DNA from: Pedobacter schmidteae
GTDB lineage: Bacteria > Bacteroidota > Bacteroidia > Sphingobacteriales > Sphingobacteriaceae
Assembly: GCA_945901155.1 (NCBI GenBank)
Contig: CAMDKO010000008.1
Span: forward strand, 1 to 52,622
Reading direction: 5' to 3'
Length of the DNA stretch: 52,622 nt
The position numbers were made by a program, and so were the translations under genes. How positions within the stretch are numbered: position 1 is the stretch's first letter; each line of letters begins with the position of its first letter. Positions 49,907 to 52,622 of this stretch are shown one piece after another. The notes beneath the pieces were generated by a model. It was not told where the DNA came from. It ran no database searches and was given only the letters and a program-made list of their open reading frames with translations.

Positions 49907-51064
49907 TTAAACTTCAAAATTTGTCCATTTTTCATTACTTGAACTGCTTTTAACCACATTGTCGATAAAAGCCATTCCTCTGATTCCTTCATCTACTGAT
50001 GGATAATCAAGTGCTTCAGCTGGAGGAGTTGTACCCTCTATCCTGGCAGACAGACATAAAGCAAAATTCCGATAAAGATTACCAAATGCTTCAAGATACC
50101 CTTCAGGATGCCCTGCTGGTGTGCGGCTATTGAAGGCTGCATAGTTTGAAAGATTATGACCACCCGTTCTTAAGATCTGAACCGGATGATCTAGCCATTT
50201 TAAAATTAATGTATTGGGCTCTTGCTGTGCCCATTCCAGGCCTCCTTTTTCTCCATATACTCTAATCTTTAAGGCATTCTCTTCACCTGCTGCTATCTGC
50301 GAGGCCACCAGCACGCCATTAGCTCCATTGTCGAAACGAAGCAGCACATTCCCATCATCATCTAATAATCTACCATCAACCACAATACTGAGGTCGGCGC
50401 ATAGCTTACTGATTTTTAATCCGCTGATATATTCAGCTAGATGGGCTGCATGTGTTCCAATATCTCCCATACATCCGCTTTTGCCCGATCTTTTAGGATC
50501 TGTTCTCCATGCGGCCTGTGGGTTACCATCTTTTTCGGATAAGCGGCTTAACCAGCCTTGAGGATATTCTACTAAGATCTTCCTGATCTTACCCAACTCT
50601 CCCGCTTTAACCAGTTGTTTAGCCTGCTTGACCATAGGATAACCAGCATAGGTATGTGTAAGCAGCAATAAAAGTCCGGTTTCTTCAACCTTTTTCTTTA
50701 ATTGTTTGGCTTCATCCAATGTAAAAGAGATGGGTTTATCTATTACCACATGGAAACCATGATCTAGGGCCATCATTGCTGGTGCAAAATGGGCATGATT
50801 TGGAGTGACTATGGTTACAAAATCCATGCGCTGATCTGCAGAAAGTTGACTTTCTTTGATGATCATATCTTCAAAGCTATGGTAGATTCTGCTCTCTTCA
50901 AGGAACAGCATTCGGCCACTTTCATCTGCGTTTACCGGACTGGTACTCAGTGCCCCACAAACCAGATCAATCATTCCGTCCATATTGGCAGCTATGCGGT
51001 GAATGGCCCCAATAAAAGCGCCCTTTCCTCCACCTATCATCCCCATTCTTAGTTTTCTGTTCAT
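49907..51064 (-). CDS. Gfo/Idh/MocA-family oxidoreductase
   Basis: 385 residues from the ATG at 51062-51064 (MNRKLRMGMIGGGKGAFIG); a TTG three codons upstream is a weaker alternative. N-terminal Rossmann domain with GMIGGGKGAFIGAIHR, then VTPNHAHFAPAMMALDHGFHVVIDKPISFTLDEA (the usual EKP lysine motif here reads DKP), and a C-terminal substrate domain with GCMGDIGTHAAHLAEY holding the conserved DxGxH. It oxidises or reduces a sugar or related polyol with NAD(P). First gene of a four-gene minus-strand unit with the isomerase, cytochrome c and DUF1080 genes. Confidence 0.9.
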   Translation of the reverse strand: MNRKLRMGMIGGGKGAFIGAIHRIAANMDGMIDLVCGALSTSPVNADESGRMLFLEESRIYHSFEDMIIKESQLSADQRMDFVTIVTPNHAHFAPAMMALDHGFHVVIDKPISFTLDEAKQLKKKVEETGLLLLLTHTYAGYPMVKQAKQLVKAGELGKIRKILVEYPQGWLSRLSEKDGNPQAAWRTDPKRSGKSGCMGDIGTHAAHLAEYISGLKISKLCADLSIVVDGRLLDDDGNVLLRFDNGANGVLVASQIAAGEENALKIRVYGEKGGLEWAQQEPNTLILKWLDHPVQILRTGGHNLSNYAAFNSRTPAGHPEGYLEAFGNLYRNFALCLSARIEGTTPPAEALDYPSVDEGIRGMAFIDNVVKSSSSNEKWTNFEV

Positions 51065-51569
51065 TCCAGGCAAATAAATTAACTAGTTTAAAACAAATGT
51101 GTCAGGAACTAAAGTAATTAATCAGCTTTGGCTAAAATGTCGCTGTTTTAACAAAAACTATCTCATTTAAAACATTTTTGCATTATAAGATAACCTAATA
51201 GTATACTCTTAGAAGTTTTTCAAACTGAAATTTAATCTTAATTTCATATTTCAGAAATTGAATACCGTTTTTAAAAAATTGATTTACCTATTCATAGTAT
51301 ATTTTAAATCGTTAAATATTCATTCTCTTATTATTGATTTATTAATGATTAAGGCATTTTGATTGAACTGCGCTAGGTTTTCTGTTTGATTAGGTTTAAT
51401 AGTTTGATTTGGTAAGAAATATGAAAAGCAATATAATAACCTTCTACATAAATGATTTAAACTGATTCCCTATATTTATATTGAAATAAGTTATCATTTA
51501 CTCAATAGTTCAATTAATTGCATTCATTTAATATTAATTGTTGGATTTTTTAAAAAAATATAGAGAAAT
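51065..51569. other. 505-bp divergent intergenic region
   Basis: AT-rich sequence between the oxidoreductase (minus) and DUF3500 (plus) genes, which must hold both promoters. I could not identify an exact TAnnTTTG box for either, and no gene or repeat is seen. Confidence 0.5.
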
Positions 51570-52589
51570 ATGAAGAAGCCCATTATTTTGCTGATTTTAT
51601 TGCTTTTAATTCAGACTATCGCCTTCGGCCAAGATGCTATTTCTCTTGCCAATCGTTTTATTTCATTGCTTAATGATGCCCAGAAAACAGAATCTGTTTT
51701 TGCATTTGATACCGAAGAACGCTATAATTTCCATTTTGTGCCAAAGGAGAGGAGGGGGATCACATTTAATGACATGAATTCGGCACAGCAAGAAACGGCT
51801 TATGATCTGTTGAAATCTTGCCTTGGAGGTGATGCCTTCCAAAAGACGAAAGATATCATGCAATTAGAAAACGTGTTAAAAGAATTGGAAAAAAGAAAAC
51901 CGGAGGATAAATGGCGTGATCCGGGTAATTACCACTTCACAATTTTTGGCACCCCCTCATCAAAAACTATATGGGGTTGGCGTTTTGAGGGTCACCATAT
52001 TTCTTTCAATTTCTCATTTAATAAAAAGACTCTTGTAGCAGGCACTCCCGGATTTCTTGGAAGCAACCCAGCCATTGTACTTAATGGGCCAATGGCCGGT
52101 AAGCAGGTTTTGAAAAATGAATCGGATAGGGGTTTTGCCTTATTAAACGCTCTTTCCAATGCACAAATTAAAAAGGCAATCATTGATACTGCAGCATTTC
52201 CGGATATCCTTACATTAAACAAGCGTAGCGCTATGCTGGGGAGACCTGTAGGTATCAGATATTCTGAATTGTCAAAAGAACAACAATCTTTAATGCTGCA
52301 ACTGATCAGTATTTATGTTCATCGCTATAAGCCTGATCTTGCAGAAAAAATGATGAGCGATATTCGCAAAGCGGGTTTACAGAATGTTTGGTTTTCATGG
52401 GCTGGCCATACAAAACCAGTTATTGGCAAGGGGGCATATTACCGAATTCAGGGTCCTACTATTATAATTGAATACGATAATACTCAGAACAATGCTAATC
52501 ATGTGCATTCAGTAGTACGTGATTTAATGCATGACTTTGGAGGCGATTTGTTGTTAGAGCACTATAAAAAGGGACATTCACATAAATGA
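51570..52589 (+). CDS. Secreted DUF3500 protein
   Basis: 339 residues. A signal peptide is clear (KKPIILLILLLLIQTIAFGQ; likely cleavage near FGQ/D). The mature part matches DUF3500: an early RFISLLNDAQK segment, FHFVPKERRGITFNDMNSAQQ, WGWRFEGHHISFNFSF, GPMAGKQVL, and C-terminal YYRIQGPTIIIEYDNTQNNANHVHSVVRDL with the conserved His residues, ending in GGDLLLEHYKKGH. The function of the family is unknown; the conserved FEGHH and NHVHS histidines suggest metal binding. Probably periplasmic or outer membrane. Confidence 0.83.
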   Translation: MKKPIILLILLLLIQTIAFGQDAISLANRFISLLNDAQKTESVFAFDTEERYNFHFVPKERRGITFNDMNSAQQETAYDLLKSCLGGDAFQKTKDIMQLENVLKELEKRKPEDKWRDPGNYHFTIFGTPSSKTIWGWRFEGHHISFNFSFNKKTLVAGTPGFLGSNPAIVLNGPMAGKQVLKNESDRGFALLNALSNAQIKKAIIDTAAFPDILTLNKRSAMLGRPVGIRYSELSKEQQSLMLQLISIYVHRYKPDLAEKMMSDIRKAGLQNVWFSWAGHTKPVIGKGAYYRIQGPTIIIEYDNTQNNANHVHSVVRDLMHDFGGDLLLEHYKKGHSHK

Positions 52590-52622
52590 TTAGGGAGTTC
52601 AACAAAAAATAGAACTAAAATT

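Overview
The window looks like a chromosomal segment of a Bacteroidota bacterium, probably of the Sphingobacteriales (Pedobacter-like); the genus cannot be fixed from sequence alone. The signs are AT-rich DNA, promoters of the TAnnTTTG type, few Shine-Dalgarno sequences, a small Hc1-type histone-like protein, an ATP synthase epsilon subunit reduced to its N-terminal domain, and the Bacteroidota form of the division and cell-wall (dcw) cluster.

Layout. 1-12520 (minus strand) is a large branched-chain amino acid operon transcribed ilvD-ilvB-ilvN-ilvC-(leuC-like)-leuA-leuC-leuD-cimA-leuB, with leuB cut by the window edge. 13011-14841 (minus) is atpD-atpC. 15220-21543 (plus) holds an RmlD-like reductase, a peroxiredoxin, tRNA-Arg(ACG), adk, obgE, gap, a GNAT acetyltransferase and pgk. 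21686-22147 (minus) is a secreted NTF2-like protein. 22527-38826 (plus) is the dcw cluster mraZ-rsmH-ftsL-ftsI-murE-mraY-murD-ftsW-murG-murC-ftsQ-ftsA-ftsZ. 38983-45937 holds an alpha-oxoamine synthase, the histone-like gene, dapA, ligA, an AcpH-like gene and tyrS. 46297-52589 is an accessory carbohydrate-like region: a Tat-exported PLP enzyme, then on the minus strand a Gfo/Idh/MocA oxidoreductase, a TIM-barrel isomerase, a lipoprotein cytochrome c and a DUF1080 protein, and finally a secreted DUF3500 protein.

How the genes work together. The first operon encodes acetohydroxyacid synthase, KARI, dihydroxyacid dehydratase and the leucine branch. It also encodes a second LeuA-family enzyme that carries the pyruvate-pocket residues of Leptospira citramalate synthase. 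With LeuCD and LeuB this would make 2-oxobutyrate from pyruvate, so isoleucine could be formed without threonine deaminase. The same operon has an intact but catalytically stripped LeuC paralogue whose tail resembles LeuD.

The most unusual feature is a family of intergenic tandem arrays with an exact 7-bp period. They lie at seven places: cimA/leuB, leuA/leuC, ilvC/leuC-like, atpD/atpC, after pgk, ftsL/ftsI and murD/ftsW. The heptad sequence differs between places (for example CAGATAA, AAGTTAT, GAGGTAT, GAGATAT, AAGCTAA, AAGAACC), but the 7-bp phase is kept even where one motif gives way to another. Arrays often touch a stop or start codon. Most lie with the NAG-type strand as the mRNA sense strand, where they place stop codons in all three frames. 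I know of no named element of this kind in Bacteroidota; the cyanobacterial 7-bp STRR repeats are the closest thing I can recall.
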